NCBI RefSeq assembly: GCF_047200635.1
Contig: NZ_JBJZOI010000008.1
Coordinates: 1 to 64,000 of the forward strand
Reading direction: 5' to 3'
Origin: Saccharopolyspora_C sp047200635
Lineage (GTDB): Bacteria > Actinomycetota > Actinomycetes > Mycobacteriales > Pseudonocardiaceae
Length of the DNA: 64,000 nucleotides
The notes beneath the pieces were generated by a model. It was not told the origin of the DNA. It made no database searches and saw only the letters and a program-made list of their open reading frames with translations. Below, one piece after another: positions 16,499-25,251 of this stretch. The position numbers and the translations under genes were made by a program. Position 1 is the first letter of the stretch, and each line of letters begins with the position of its first letter.

Positions 16499-18229
16499 TC
16501 AGAGACCGAGATCGGCCTCGAACGCACCCTCCTCCAAGCGCTGCTTGAGCGTGGTGAGGAAGCGGGCCGCGTCGGCGCCGTCGACGAGCCGGTGGTCGTA
16601 GGACAGCGCCAGGTAGACCATCGAGCGGATCGCGATCGTGTCGCCGCCGTTGTCGTCGGAGACCACGACCGGGCGCTTCACGACGGTCCCGGTGCCGAGC
16701 ATCCCCACCTGCGGCGGGTTCAGGATCGGGGTGTCGAACAGCGCGCCGCGGCTGCCCGTGTTGGTGATCGTGAACGTCCCGCCGGAGAGCTCGTCGGGCT
16801 TGAGCTTGTTGTTCCGGGTCCGCTCGGCCACGCCGGAGATCTTGCGGGCCAGGCCGCCGAGGTTGAGGTCCCCGGCGTTGTGCACCACCGGCGACACCAG
16901 ACCGCGCGGGGTGTCCACGGCGATCGAGAGGTGCTCGGCCGCGTGGTAGGTGATCTCCTTGGTCTCCTCGTTGACCGAGGCGTTCACCTTCGGGTGCAGC
17001 TTGAGGGCCTCGGCCGCCGCCTTCGCGAAGAAGGGCAGGAAGGACAGCTTCACGCCCTCCGCGGCCTCGAAGGAGGACTTCGCCTGCTGCCGCAACTTGG
17101 CGATGCGGGTGACGTCGACCTCGATCACCGTGGTCAGCTGGGCCGCGGTCTGCAGCGACTCGACCATGCGGGAGGCCAGCAGCTGCCGGAGGCGGGACAT
17201 CTTCTGCGTGGTGCCGCGCAGTGCCTGGGCCTCGTCGGAGGGCTCGACCTGCGTCGCCGGGGACTGCGCCGCCGCCGGGGCCTGCGGGGCCTGCGCCGGC
17301 TTCGCCTGGGCGGCGTCGACCGCGGCCTGCACGTCCTGCTTGCGGATCCGGCCACCGACCCCGCTGCCCTTGATGGTGGACAGGTCGATGCCGTGCTGGT
17401 TGGCGAGCTTGCGCACCAGCGGCGTCACGTAGGGCGTGCTGCCCGACGGGGCGGCCGACTGCGCCGGAGCCGCCGAGGGGGCGGGCTGGGTCGCGGCCCG
17501 CTCCGGAGCCGGGGCGGGCTCCGAGGCGGCGGGAGCGGCCGGGGCCGGAGCGGGCTCCGGCCGCGCGGGCTCCGCGGGGGTGGGCTCCACGGGAGCGGAC
17601 TGGGCCGGGGCCGCGCCCTGCGCGCCGATCACGGCCAGCTTCCCGCCGACCTCCACGGTGTCGTCCTCACCAGCGGCGATCTCCAGCAGCGTGCCCGCGA
17701 CCGGGGACGGGATCTCGGTGTCGACCTTGTCGGTGGAGACCTCCAGCAGGGGTTCGTCGACCTCGACGGTGTCGCCGACCTGCTTGAGCCACCGGGTGAC
17801 CGTCCCCTCGCTGACGCTCTCGCCCAGCGCGGGCATCGGCACGTCGGTGCCCTCCGCCGAGCCGCCGCCGGAAGCCGGGGTGGCCGGAGCCGCCGCCTGC
17901 TCGGGCTGCTCGGTCGCGGCGGGTTCCGGTTCCGGCTCGGCGGCGGGAGCGGACTCGGCGGGAGCCGAGGCGGCGGGCTCGGTGCCCTCCGCGCTGTCGC
18001 CGATGACGGCGAGCTCGCCGCCGATCTCCACCGTGTCGTCCTCCTCCGCGACGATGCGCTGCAGCACACCGGCTGCCGGGGACGGGATCTCGGTGTCGAC
18101 CTTGTCGGTGGAGACCTCCAGCAGGGGTTCGTCGACCTCGACGGTGTCGCCGACCTGCTTGAGCCACCGGGTGATCGTGCCCTCGCTGACGCTTTCGCCT
18201 AGCGCTGGCATCTGGACGGAGAAGGACAT
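16499..18229 (-). CDS. sucB: Dihydrolipoamide acyltransferase E2 with two lipoyl domains
   Basis: 576 residues. Order: lipoyl domain 1 (1-76, DKVDTE with Lys43), Ala/Pro/Glu linker, lipoyl domain 2 (about 130-205, Lys168), second linker, E1/E3-binding domain (TPLVRKLANQHGIDLSTIKG, then GGRIRKQDV), and the catalytic domain ending with SYDHRLVDGADAARFL (His/Asp of the HxxxDG motif). This is the E2 of 2-oxoacid dehydrogenases. In actinobacteria the same protein (DlaT, annotated sucB or sucB-like) serves pyruvate dehydrogenase and related complexes. Lpd (E3) lies 61 bases upstream in the same direction, so they form an operon. The DNA of the two lipoyl domains shares an exact 99-bp repeat. Confidence 0.95.
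   Translation of the reverse strand: MSFSVQMPALGESVSEGTITRWLKQVGDTVEVDEPLLEVSTDKVDTEIPSPAAGVLQRIVAEEDDTVEIGGELAVIGDSAEGTEPAASAPAESAPAAEPEPEPAATEQPEQAAAPATPASGGGSAEGTDVPMPALGESVSEGTVTRWLKQVGDTVEVDEPLLEVSTDKVDTEIPSPVAGTLLEIAAGEDDTVEVGGKLAVIGAQGAAPAQSAPVEPTPAEPARPEPAPAPAAPAASEPAPAPERAATQPAPSAAPAQSAAPSGSTPYVTPLVRKLANQHGIDLSTIKGSGVGGRIRKQDVQAAVDAAQAKPAQAPQAPAAAQSPATQVEPSDEAQALRGTTQKMSRLRQLLASRMVESLQTAAQLTTVIEVDVTRIAKLRQQAKSSFEAAEGVKLSFLPFFAKAAAEALKLHPKVNASVNEETKEITYHAAEHLSIAVDTPRGLVSPVVHNAGDLNLGGLARKISGVAERTRNNKLKPDELSGGTFTITNTGSRGALFDTPILNPPQVGMLGTGTVVKRPVVVSDDNGGDTIAIRSMVYLALSYDHRLVDGADAARFLTTLKQRLEEGAFEADLGL
17701..17799. repeat. 99-bp exact repeat, copy 1 (lipoyl domain 2)
   Basis: Identical to 18076-18174, offset 375 bases (125 codons, in frame). 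It encodes the stretch around the lipoylated Lys168 of E2. Exact identity, including third codon positions, suggests recent duplication or gene conversion. Confidence 0.85.
18076..18174. repeat. 99-bp exact repeat, copy 2 (lipoyl domain 1)
   Basis: The other copy, covering the stretch around Lys43 of E2. Flanking codons diverge normally on either side of the repeat. Confidence 0.85.
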
Positions 18230-18290
18230 CGCTCGCGGACTCCTCGTGCGGTGTGGCGGGGTGCTGTGCTGGTGCGGGGTGCGGACCGGG

Positions 18291-19661
18291 TCAGCCGTGG
18301 ACGTGCAGCGGCTTGCCCGCCAGGGCGAGGTGCGCCTCGCCGAGGGCCTCGGTCTGCGTGGGGTGGGCGTGCACCAGCGGTGCCACGTCCTCGGGCAGCG
18401 CCTCCCAGTTGTAGATCAGCTGGGCTTCGCCGATGAGCTCGCCGACCCGGTCGCCGACCAGGTGCAGGCCGAGCACCGGCCCGTCGGTGGCGCGGATCAG
18501 CTTCACCGCGCCCGCCGTCTTGAGGATCTGGCTCTTGCCGTTGCCCGCCAGGTCGTAGGTGAAGGTCTCCACCGAGCCGTACTGCTCCTTGGCCGCGCTC
18601 TCGGTGAGACCGACCGAGGCGACCTCGGGGTGGCTGTAGGTGACCCGCGGGATGCCCGCCTCGTCGATGACCTGCGGGTTCTGCCCGGCGATCTCCTCGG
18701 CGACGAACACGCCCTGCTGGAAACCGCGGTGCGCCAGCTGCAGGCCCGGCACGATGTCGCCGACGGCGTAGACGCCGTCCAGGCTGGTCCGCAGCCGCTC
18801 GTCGGTGACGACGAAACCGCGCTCCAGGGTGATGCCCGCTTCCTCGTAACCGTGGCCCGCGGTGTTCGGGCCGCGGCCGACGGCCACCAGCAGCAGGTCG
18901 GCGTCGAGCTGGTCGCCGCTCTCCAGGCTGACCGAGACGCCGGAGTCGGTCTGCGAGACGCCGGTGAACTTCACGCCGGTCTTGAACTTGATGCCGCGCT
19001 TGCGGAACGCGCGCTCCAGCTGCTTGGAGGCGAACTCGTCCTCGTTGGGCACCAGGTGCGGCAGGGCCTCGACGATGGTGACCTCGGCGCCGAAGGAGCG
19101 CCACACGCTCGCGAACTCCACGCCGATCACGCCGCCGCCGAGCACCACGACCTTCTCCGGGACGAAGTCCAGGTTCAGCGCCTGCTCGCTGGCGACGACG
19201 CGGCCGCCCAGCTCCAGGCCCGGCAGCGACTTGGAGTACGAACCGGTGGCCAGCACCACGTTCTTGCCGGTGTAGCGGGTGCCGTCGACCTCGACGGTGT
19301 TCTTGTCGACGAGCGTGCCCGCGCCGTCGACCAGCGTCACCTTGTGCGCCTTGGCCAGGCCCTGCAAGCCCTTGTAGAGCTTGCTGACGACACCGTCCTT
19401 GTAGGAGTTCACCCCCGCGATGTCGATGCCCTCCAGGGAGGTCTTGACCCCGAACTGCTCGCCGTCGCGCGCCGAGTCGGCGACCTCACCGGCGTGCAGC
19501 AGCGCCTTGGTCGGAATGCACCCGCGGTGCAGACAAGTCCCCCCGAGCTTGTCCTTTTCGATGAGGACGACGGACAGGCCCAGCTCAGCCGCGCGGAAAG
19601 CGCAGGCGTAGCCGCCCGAACCGCCGCCGAGAATGACCAGATCGGCGGACGTGTCGGTCAC
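18291..19661 (-). CDS. lpd: Dihydrolipoamide dehydrogenase E3
   Basis: 456 residues. An FAD/NAD flavoprotein that reoxidises dihydrolipoamide on E2. The FAD motif LGGGSGGYACAFRAAELG is at the N-terminus, the redox disulfide is in GGTCLHRGCIPTK, the NAD motif is VVVLGGGVIGVEFA, the second FAD motif is VYAVGDI, and the C-terminal catalytic HAHPTQTE contributes His and Glu to the partner subunit. The start is chosen as GTG at 19661 because GAGGAG sits 6 bases before it; an upstream ATG at 19682 has no such site. It heads the lpd-sucB pair. Confidence 0.95.
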   Translation of the reverse strand: MTDTSADLVILGGGSGGYACAFRAAELGLSVVLIEKDKLGGTCLHRGCIPTKALLHAGEVADSARDGEQFGVKTSLEGIDIAGVNSYKDGVVSKLYKGLQGLAKAHKVTLVDGAGTLVDKNTVEVDGTRYTGKNVVLATGSYSKSLPGLELGGRVVASEQALNLDFVPEKVVVLGGGVIGVEFASVWRSFGAEVTIVEALPHLVPNEDEFASKQLERAFRKRGIKFKTGVKFTGVSQTDSGVSVSLESGDQLDADLLLVAVGRGPNTAGHGYEEAGITLERGFVVTDERLRTSLDGVYAVGDIVPGLQLAHRGFQQGVFVAEEIAGQNPQVIDEAGIPRVTYSHPEVASVGLTESAAKEQYGSVETFTYDLAGNGKSQILKTAGAVKLIRATDGPVLGLHLVGDRVGELIGEAQLIYNWEALPEDVAPLVHAHPTQTEALGEAHLALAGKPLHVHG

Positions 19662-19967
19662 TTCGCACTCCTCGACAGCCATCGTTGACTCGCTGAGGTG
19701 CCGCCGTCCCGGCTGTCGCGCGAGGCACGGAACACCTGGCAGCCATCTTGTCACCACCCGAAGGGACGACGCGATGTGGGCTCGCTCTGAGCCCGAGAAC
19801 GTGCCGCAGAACACTGAATCGTTTTCTCCGATTCTCAGCCGGATCACAGCCGCGCGGTGGCATCATCGCGGCGGACGCCCCCGATTTCGGCCGGGGGCCC
19901 GAGTGCGGTCGCGGAGCGGGTGAATCGAATCCGGGCGATCGGCATCCGGAGTGGGGAGGCGAATCCC

Positions 19968-20315
19968 GTGGGTCTGTTCGATCGATTACGCCGACGGCGT
20001 TCCCGGAGCTCCGGGCGGTCCGCCGGCCCGGACGACACCGAGCACCTGCGCTCGTGGGCGCAGGAGCGGCACGGTGTGGAGGCCTTCGTCGAGCCCCGCA
20101 CCACGTTCATCGAGACCACGCTGCTGCTCGTCGCGCACGACGGGGAGTGGACGCGGCGCCGGGTGGCCGGCCCCGAGGCGGCGTTCCGGTTCGCCCGCAA
20201 GAACGGGATCCCCTGCTACGAGATCGCCAAGCTCGGCTACCCGCAGCGGATGCGCGACTACGAGGCCCGGCGCCGCGTGCTCCGGGACCGCCAGCGGCGC
20301 CGCGACCTGGGATGA
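19968..20315 (+). CDS. Small conserved basic protein, unknown function
   Basis: 115 residues, Arg-rich at both ends (GLFDRLRRRRSRSS near the start, RDRQRRRDLG at the end). The middle has LRSWAQERHGVEAFVEPRTTF and RRVAGPEAAFRFARKNGIPCYEIAKLGYPQRMRDYE as separate conserved-looking stretches. Similar short proteins occur in actinobacteria, sometimes annotated oxidoreductase, but I see no cofactor motif. GGGGAGG lies 9 bases before the GTG at 19968. It converges with the OsmC gene, with one base between stops. The 19683-19967 gap should hold the divergent lpd and 19968 promoters. Confidence 0.75.
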   Translation: MGLFDRLRRRRSRSSGRSAGPDDTEHLRSWAQERHGVEAFVEPRTTFIETTLLLVAHDGEWTRRRVAGPEAAFRFARKNGIPCYEIAKLGYPQRMRDYEARRRVLRDRQRRRDLG

Positions 20316-20316
20316 C

Positions 20317-20829
20317 TCAGTTGCCGACCCGGATGGTGGGGGAGAGCCGCACCGGGAAGTTCACCGATTTGGCGATGTAGCAGAGCTCGTGCGCCCGCTC
20401 GTGCAGCGCCTCGGCGGCGTCCACGCTGGCCAGGTCCTCGACCGCGACCTCGGGGCTGAGCACCACCTCGCGGAACTGCCCGGAGTAGTCGGCGTTCTCG
20501 GTGAGGGTGCCGTGCGGGCGGTCGTGGTAGCCGACCACCACGACCCCGTGCTCGGCGGCCAGATGCAGGTACCAGAGCATGTGGCACTGCGAGAGCGAGG
20601 CGACCAGCAGTTCCTCCGGGTTGTAGCGGTCCGGTTCGCCGCGGAAGACCGGGTCGGCGGAGGCCTCGATCGCGTTCTTGCCCTCGGCGCGGACCTCGTG
20701 GGTCCGCTCGTAGCTGCGGTAGCTGCTGGTGCCCGCGCCGGTGTTGCCGGTCCACACCACTTCGACCGCGAAGCCGTGGCGCCCGGGACCGGGTGAGGTC
20801 TGCTGTCGTTCGGTGGAGTCGCTCACCAC
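20317..20829 (-). CDS. OsmC-family peroxiredoxin-like protein
   Basis: 170 residues. The OsmC/Ohr fold is recognisable from NPEELLVASLSQCHMLWYLHLAAEHGV and the later HELCYIAKSVNFPV, each carrying a cysteine. These are the two redox cysteines used to reduce organic hydroperoxides in OsmC and Ohr proteins. The C-terminal NFPV is replaced by cysteines or other residues in some subfamilies; this protein fits the general OsmC group rather than Ohr. Starts GTG at 20829 or 20826 are both possible. No regulator is adjacent. Confidence 0.87.
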   Translation of the reverse strand: MVSDSTERQQTSPGPGRHGFAVEVVWTGNTGAGTSSYRSYERTHEVRAEGKNAIEASADPVFRGEPDRYNPEELLVASLSQCHMLWYLHLAAEHGVVVVGYHDRPHGTLTENADYSGQFREVVLSPEVAVEDLASVDAAEALHERAHELCYIAKSVNFPVRLSPTIRVGN

Positions 20830-20917
20830 CCCATCCTGGCATCGGGGCCCCGAGCCGTGCGGACGCCTGTGAGACGCGCCTCACGCGCGGGATCCCCCAC
20901 TCGGAGCAGCCGGAGCG

Positions 20918-20957
20918 CCGGACGGCCCGCCGAGCGCCAGCTCGACGGGCCGTCCGG
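20918..20957 (-). terminator. Terminator after pepA
   Basis: A 12-bp stem CCGGACGGCCCG/CGGGCCGTCCGG (20918-20929, 20946-20957) is capped by a further CGAGC/GCTCG stem with loop GCCA. It follows the stop at 20969. Confidence 0.85.
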
Positions 20958-20968
20958 AAGCGCTGGGC

Positions 20969-22459
20969 TCAGCCGTTCTCGGCGATGTCGGCGAGGACGG
21001 CCGCGATGGTGCGGACCGGGACGCCGGTGCCGCCCTTGCCGGTGTAGCCCCACGCGCCCTTGGTGTTGTAGGCCGGGCCCGCGACGTCGATGTGCGCCCA
21101 GGGCAGGTCGTCGCGGACGAACTCCTTGAGGAACAGGCCCGCCAGGAGCATCCCGCCCCAGCGGTGCCCGGCCACGTTCGCCAGGTCGGCGAGCTTGGAG
21201 TCCAGGTCGCCGCGCAGCTCCTCGGGCAGCGGCATCGGCCAGGCGCCCTCGCCGGTGGCCTGGGAGAGCTTCGCGACGCGGTCGCGGAACTGCTCGTCGC
21301 CCATCACGGCCGGGGTGCGGACGCCCAGCGCCACGACCTGCGCGCCGGTCAGCGTGGAGGTCTCGATCAGGTAGTCGGGCTCGTCCTCGCCCGCACGCAC
21401 GATCGCGTCGGCCAGGATCAGGCGGCCCTCGGCGTCGGTGTTGAGCACCTCGACGGTCTTGCCGCCGTACATGCTCAGCACGTCGCCGGGCCGGTAGGCG
21501 GTGCCGGAGGGCATGTTCTCGGCCATCGGCACGGTGGCGGTCACGTCCAGCGGGTAGTTCAGCTTCGAGACCAGCACCATCGTGGCGATCACGGCGGCCG
21601 CGCCGGACATGTCCGAGGTCATGTCGTCCATCGAGGCGGCGGGCTTGAGCGAGATGCCGCCGGTGTCGAAGGTGATGCCCTTGCCGACCAGCGCGACCTT
21701 CTTCGCCGCCTTCGGGCCCTTGTGCCGCAGCCGCACCAGGCGCGGCGGGCGGCTGGAGCCGGAGCCGACGCCGAGGATCCCGCCGAAGCCGCCCTTGCGC
21801 AGCGCGGCCTCGTCGAGCACCTCGACCTCCAGCCCGGCGGAGCGGGCCAGCTCGCTCGCGCGCTCCGCGAAGGAGGCGGGGTAGAGGTCGTTCGGCGGGG
21901 TGTTGATCAGGTCGCGGGCGATGGTGACCGCTTCGCCGATCGCGCTGCCGCCCTTGAGGGCGTGCTTGGCGGTGTCGTCCTTGGCGTCCGGCACGATCAG
22001 GTCGACCTGGTTCACCGGGTCGTCGCCCTGCTCGGACTTGTACTTGCGGAACGAGTACGCGCCCATCACGGTGCCCTGCACGGTGGCGTTGAGGTCCAGC
22101 GAGCCCAGCGTGGTCGCGGCGTGCGAGACCCCGGCGAGGGCGCGGGCCGCGGCACCGGCGGAGCGGCGCACCTGCTCGGCGGTCGGCGCGCCACCGGCGG
22201 CCTCGCCGATCCCGACGGCCAGCAGCACGTCGGCGCGCAGTCCGCTGCCCGCGGGCAGCTTCACGACTTCTTCGGCCTTGCCGGTGGCCCCGAGCGTCGC
22301 GAGCACCTTCGCCAGATCACCGTCGAAGGCCGCGGCCACCTCCTCGCCGCCGGGTGCGATCTCCGGGCCGTCGGTGCCGGCGAGGATGCCGATGACCAGG
22401 ACGTCCGCGGTCAGCTTCGCGGCCTTGGTGTCGGTGAGGGCGAGTTTCGGCGTGCTCAC
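20969..22459 (-). CDS. pepA: Leucyl aminopeptidase, M17 family
   Basis: 496 residues. A cytosolic hexameric dizinc aminopeptidase releasing N-terminal Leu and similar residues. The C-terminal catalytic domain is clear: GKGITFDTGGISLKPA (metal-binding Lys and Asp), the family signature NTDAEGRLILADA, and ETSTLTGA near the active site. The N-terminal macro-like domain is more divergent, as usual. The start is GTG at 22459, with GGAGG upstream in a 5-prime leader that can fold GCGGGGAC/GTCCCCG (22502-22522). A -10-like TAGAGT lies on the minus strand at 22565-22560. Confidence 0.95.
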   Translation of the reverse strand: MSTPKLALTDTKAAKLTADVLVIGILAGTDGPEIAPGGEEVAAAFDGDLAKVLATLGATGKAEEVVKLPAGSGLRADVLLAVGIGEAAGGAPTAEQVRRSAGAAARALAGVSHAATTLGSLDLNATVQGTVMGAYSFRKYKSEQGDDPVNQVDLIVPDAKDDTAKHALKGGSAIGEAVTIARDLINTPPNDLYPASFAERASELARSAGLEVEVLDEAALRKGGFGGILGVGSGSSRPPRLVRLRHKGPKAAKKVALVGKGITFDTGGISLKPAASMDDMTSDMSGAAAVIATMVLVSKLNYPLDVTATVPMAENMPSGTAYRPGDVLSMYGGKTVEVLNTDAEGRLILADAIVRAGEDEPDYLIETSTLTGAQVVALGVRTPAVMGDEQFRDRVAKLSQATGEGAWPMPLPEELRGDLDSKLADLANVAGHRWGGMLLAGLFLKEFVRDDLPWAHIDVAGPAYNTKGAWGYTGKGGTGVPVRTIAAVLADIAENG

Positions 22460-22838
22460 GTGTGTTCCTCCGGGCGGTTCGCCGTGAACGGGTGGTCGGA
22501 CGCGGGGACTGCGCGTCCCCGGCGGGTGCGGCCTGGTCGGAGGCCTGCCCGCGCCCGCCACTCTAGAAGCAGCGGGCCGACGGCCGGTCCCGCAGGCGGG
22601 CGCGGTGCCCGCGTGCCGGTCGCACCTCCCCCGAGCTTAGCCCGCGTTGATCAGTGCCAGCGGTTTTCCCGGCCCGGAGCCGCCGGTGGCGGCGAGGTCT
22701 CGGTCCGCGCGGTCGCGGTGCGTAGGCTTGAGGCCTCGCGGGCCGCGGTGCGCGCGCGGCCGCGCCGCGCGGGTTCCCCGGCCCGGGTTCGACCGGCGGG
22801 CGGCCGCCGGTGGGTTCGCGCGCTGCGAGGGTGGTCAA
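22460..22838. other. Divergent promoter region of pepA and the APC transporter
   Basis: About 380 bases without a gene. Plausible -10 boxes are TAGAGT on the minus strand (22565-22560) for pepA and TAGGCT (22723-22728) for the transporter. Several GC-rich inverted repeats are present, but I saw none resembling a known riboswitch. Confidence 0.5.
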
Positions 22839-24119
22839 GTGGGGCAACGGATCGCGGAACGGGGGTCGGTCCCCGCGCGGGAGCGCTCGCCCGGGGCCGC
22901 TCGCGGCTCGCTCGGTTCGGCGCTTCCCCTCGCGCTCGGCGGGATGCTCGGTGCCGGCCTGTTCGCGGCGATCGCGCCCGCGACCCTCGCGGCGGGGCCG
23001 CTGGTGCTGCTCGCGCTACCGCTGGTGCTGCTCGCCGTGGCGTGCTGCGCGCTGGCCTCGGCGCACCAGTCGGCCAGCTACCGCGGGCCCGGGGCCGCCT
23101 ACGCCTGCATCCGGGCGCGGCTCGGCGTGCTGCCCGCTCGGTTCGGCGCGAGCACCGCCCTCGCCGGGCAGGTCGCCGCCCTCGGCGCCGTGGCCGGAGT
23201 GCTCGTGGAGCACGCGATGCCCGGGGTACCGCGACCGGTCGCCGCGGCGATCGTGCTGTTCGCGGTGCTGGCCTCGACCGCGGGCCTGCGGATCCGCGGG
23301 GCCGCCGCGTGGGTGTGGCTGCTGCTGCCGGTCGGCGTGGTGGTGCTGGTGGTGGCGGTGTGCTTCGCGATCGAGCCGCCTCCGGCCGCCGCCGCGGGCG
23401 AGCCGGCTTCCGACGGAGCCATCGGCCTCACCGGTGCCGCGGGCGTGCTGTTCTTCGGCTTCCTCGGGTTCGAGCGGCTCACCGCCCCGGCGGAGGAGCG
23501 CGACCGGCACCGGGGCGCGGTGGTGAAGTGGGGCGTGATCATCTCGGCGGCGCTGGCCGGAGGGCTGGTCTCGCTGCTGCTCTGGGCGCTGCTGCACCAG
23601 CTCGGCCCGGCCCGGCTGGCGCTGTCCGGCCAGCCGGTGCTCGACGCGCTCGACGCGGCGGCGGGAGGTGCGCTGCGCCCGGTGGTCGGCACCGCGATCG
23701 GGCTGGCGCTGTTCCCGGTGCTGCTGGGCGTGCTGGAGTCGCTGCGCTCGACCGCGCTGGCGGTGCAGCGCGATCAGGACCTGCCCGCTGCGCTCGGCCG
23801 GCTCAGCCGCGCGGGCACCCCGTACCTGCTGGACCTGTGCGCCGGGATCGCCGCCGCGGTGGTGGCGCTGCTGGTGGAGCCCGTCGCGGCGATGGCCTTC
23901 GCCTCCTGCTGCCTGCTGGTGCACCACGCGCTGGCGAACGCGGCCGCGCGGGTGCTGCTCGCGGAGGATCAGGTGTGGCGGATGCGCGCGGCGTGCCTCG
24001 GGATGGGATTGGCCGTGATCATGGCCATGAGCATGCCCGTCCATGCCATGCTCGGAACTCTCGTGGTGGTCATCGCGGGCCCGCTGCTGGCGGGCCTGGT
24101 CTCTCGGCGCTGGAGTTGA
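22839..24119 (+). CDS. APC-superfamily amino acid permease-like transporter
   Basis: 426 residues, about 11-12 membrane helices. The first helix has GSALPLALGGMLGAGLFAAIAP, the APC GxG pattern, and SASYRGPGAAYACIR lies between helices two and three as in amino acid permeases. A loop EERDRHRGAVVKWG precedes the sixth-helix region. The substrate is unknown. The start is GTG at 22839, with GAGGG upstream; longer in-frame openings upstream carry no hydrophobic signal. The DUF402 gene follows after 6 bases, so the two are probably co-transcribed. Confidence 0.85.
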   Translation: MGQRIAERGSVPARERSPGAARGSLGSALPLALGGMLGAGLFAAIAPATLAAGPLVLLALPLVLLAVACCALASAHQSASYRGPGAAYACIRARLGVLPARFGASTALAGQVAALGAVAGVLVEHAMPGVPRPVAAAIVLFAVLASTAGLRIRGAAAWVWLLLPVGVVVLVVAVCFAIEPPPAAAAGEPASDGAIGLTGAAGVLFFGFLGFERLTAPAEERDRHRGAVVKWGVIISAALAGGLVSLLLWALLHQLGPARLALSGQPVLDALDAAAGGALRPVVGTAIGLALFPVLLGVLESLRSTALAVQRDQDLPAALGRLSRAGTPYLLDLCAGIAAAVVALLVEPVAAMAFASCCLLVHHALANAAARVLLAEDQVWRMRAACLGMGLAVIMAMSMPVHAMLGTLVVVIAGPLLAGLVSRRWS

Positions 24120-24125
24120 GGTCGG

Positions 24126-24794
24126 ATGCTCGAACGCGGTCCGGAAGCTGGTGCACGGCTCGACGCGGCCCCTCGCGAGTGGGCGCCCGGCGCGGAGATC
24201 CTCTACCGGTTCTGGCGGCTGGACGGCTCGCTGGGCACGGTGCACCCGGCGCGCGTCGTCAGCGATGCCCCGGACCGGATGCTCTGCTGGGTGCTACCCG
24301 GCACCCCGATCCGCGTGACCACCGCGCCGGACGGCCGCAAACCCCGGGAGCTGCCGCTGCACGAGCGGTTCTCCGGGGTGCGGGTGCCCGCGCTGTCGGT
24401 CTGGCAGACCACCGCCACGCTGCGGCTCGTCTTCGCCGAGCACTGGTCCTCGGTGTGGTGGTTCTTCGAGGCGGACGGCACGTTCCGCAACTGGTACGTG
24501 AACCTGGAGGTCCCGCTCGGGCGGGACGACACCGGGATCAACCGGGTCGACGGCGTGCTGGACCTGGAGGTCTTCCCCGGCGGCGACTGGACGTGGAAGG
24601 ACGAGGACGAGCTGGGCTCGGCGCTGGAGGCGGGCCGCATCGACCGGGCGCGGCTGGACCGGCTGCGCGCGGAGGGCGAGCGGATGGCCAAGCTCGCCGA
24701 GGCCGAGCGGTATCCCTTCGACGGCACCTACTGCGACGCGCGTCCCGACCCGGCCTGGCCGCTGCCCGCGCTTCCCGCGGAGCTGGTTCCGTGA
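24126..24794 (+). CDS. DUF402-domain protein
   Basis: 222 residues. The C-terminal half is a clear DUF402 barrel: GTFRNWYVNLEVPLGR, then VDGVLDLEVFPGG, WTWKDEDEL and ALEAGRIDRARLDRLR. Structural members of this family coordinate a metal with conserved Tyr/Asp residues, and one relative (FomD) is a hydrolase of nucleotidyl phosphonate in fosfomycin synthesis, so a phosphoesterase role is possible but unproved here. The first 100 residues are less conserved. It follows the transporter by 6 bases and converges on a small membrane protein gene. Confidence 0.85.
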   Translation: MLERGPEAGARLDAAPREWAPGAEILYRFWRLDGSLGTVHPARVVSDAPDRMLCWVLPGTPIRVTTAPDGRKPRELPLHERFSGVRVPALSVWQTTATLRLVFAEHWSSVWWFFEADGTFRNWYVNLEVPLGRDDTGINRVDGVLDLEVFPGGDWTWKDEDELGSALEAGRIDRARLDRLRAEGERMAKLAEAERYPFDGTYCDARPDPAWPLPALPAELVP

Positions 24795-24810
24795 CCGCGC
24801 GCGAGCCGGG

Positions 24811-25104
24811 CTAGAGCGCGATGAAGAAGAACAGCCCGAACAGCGCGGTGAGCGCGGCGAGGCCGCCGACCTGGCCGCCGCGCAGGTCCTTGGGGAACAG
24901 CGCCTGGTGCTTGCCGTACCACCAGAAGCCCCACCAGGCGAGGCCCGCGGCACCGATGATCGCGCCGAACCAGCCCAGCCACGCGAAGCCCCACAGCACC
25001 AGCAGCCCCCCGCCGAGGGGCAGCAGCAGTCCCAGTCCGGCGGCGAGCGCGTCCTGCTGCACCGTCGTCGGACCGGTCGTGGCGGGCAGGTTCTCCTGAG
25101 TCAT
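24811..25104 (-). CDS. Small two-helix membrane protein
   Basis: 97 residues. A polar N-terminus (about 18 residues) is followed by hydrophobic stretches LAAGLGLLLPLGGGLLVLWG and WFGAIIGAAGLAWWGFWW, a basic loop YGKHQALFPKDLRGG, and a last helix LAALTALFGLFFFIAL. This suggests three short membrane segments. No family was recognised. A good -10 TATGAT (25116-25111) lies 6 bases before the ATG, indicating a leaderless transcript and supporting that this is a real gene. It is divergent from ilvE. Confidence 0.75.
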   Translation of the reverse strand: MTQENLPATTGPTTVQQDALAAGLGLLLPLGGGLLVLWGFAWLGWFGAIIGAAGLAWWGFWWYGKHQALFPKDLRGGQVGGLAALTALFGLFFFIAL

Positions 25105-25251
25105 GACCACATCATAGAGCCCGCGTCGACCGCCCGGTGGCGGATTCGGCGGGGACCGGGACGAACGCTTCGGCTCAGCGGGGAAAACTAGGAGGACCGA
25201 CTGACGGAGGTCAGGTTTCCACTGTTCTGCGGCGCGCGATACGGTACCGAC

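Noticed and set aside
21092..24814. A 1240-codon open frame on the plus strand antisense to pepA and across the transporter
   Set aside because: It runs opposite pepA and out of frame with the transporter and DUF402 genes; the product is low-complexity and unlike any family.
25105..25251. T-box or attenuator before ilvE
   Set aside because: The transcript appears to start at the ATG (TACGGT 6 bases upstream), leaving no leader; the small inverted repeat lies upstream of it.
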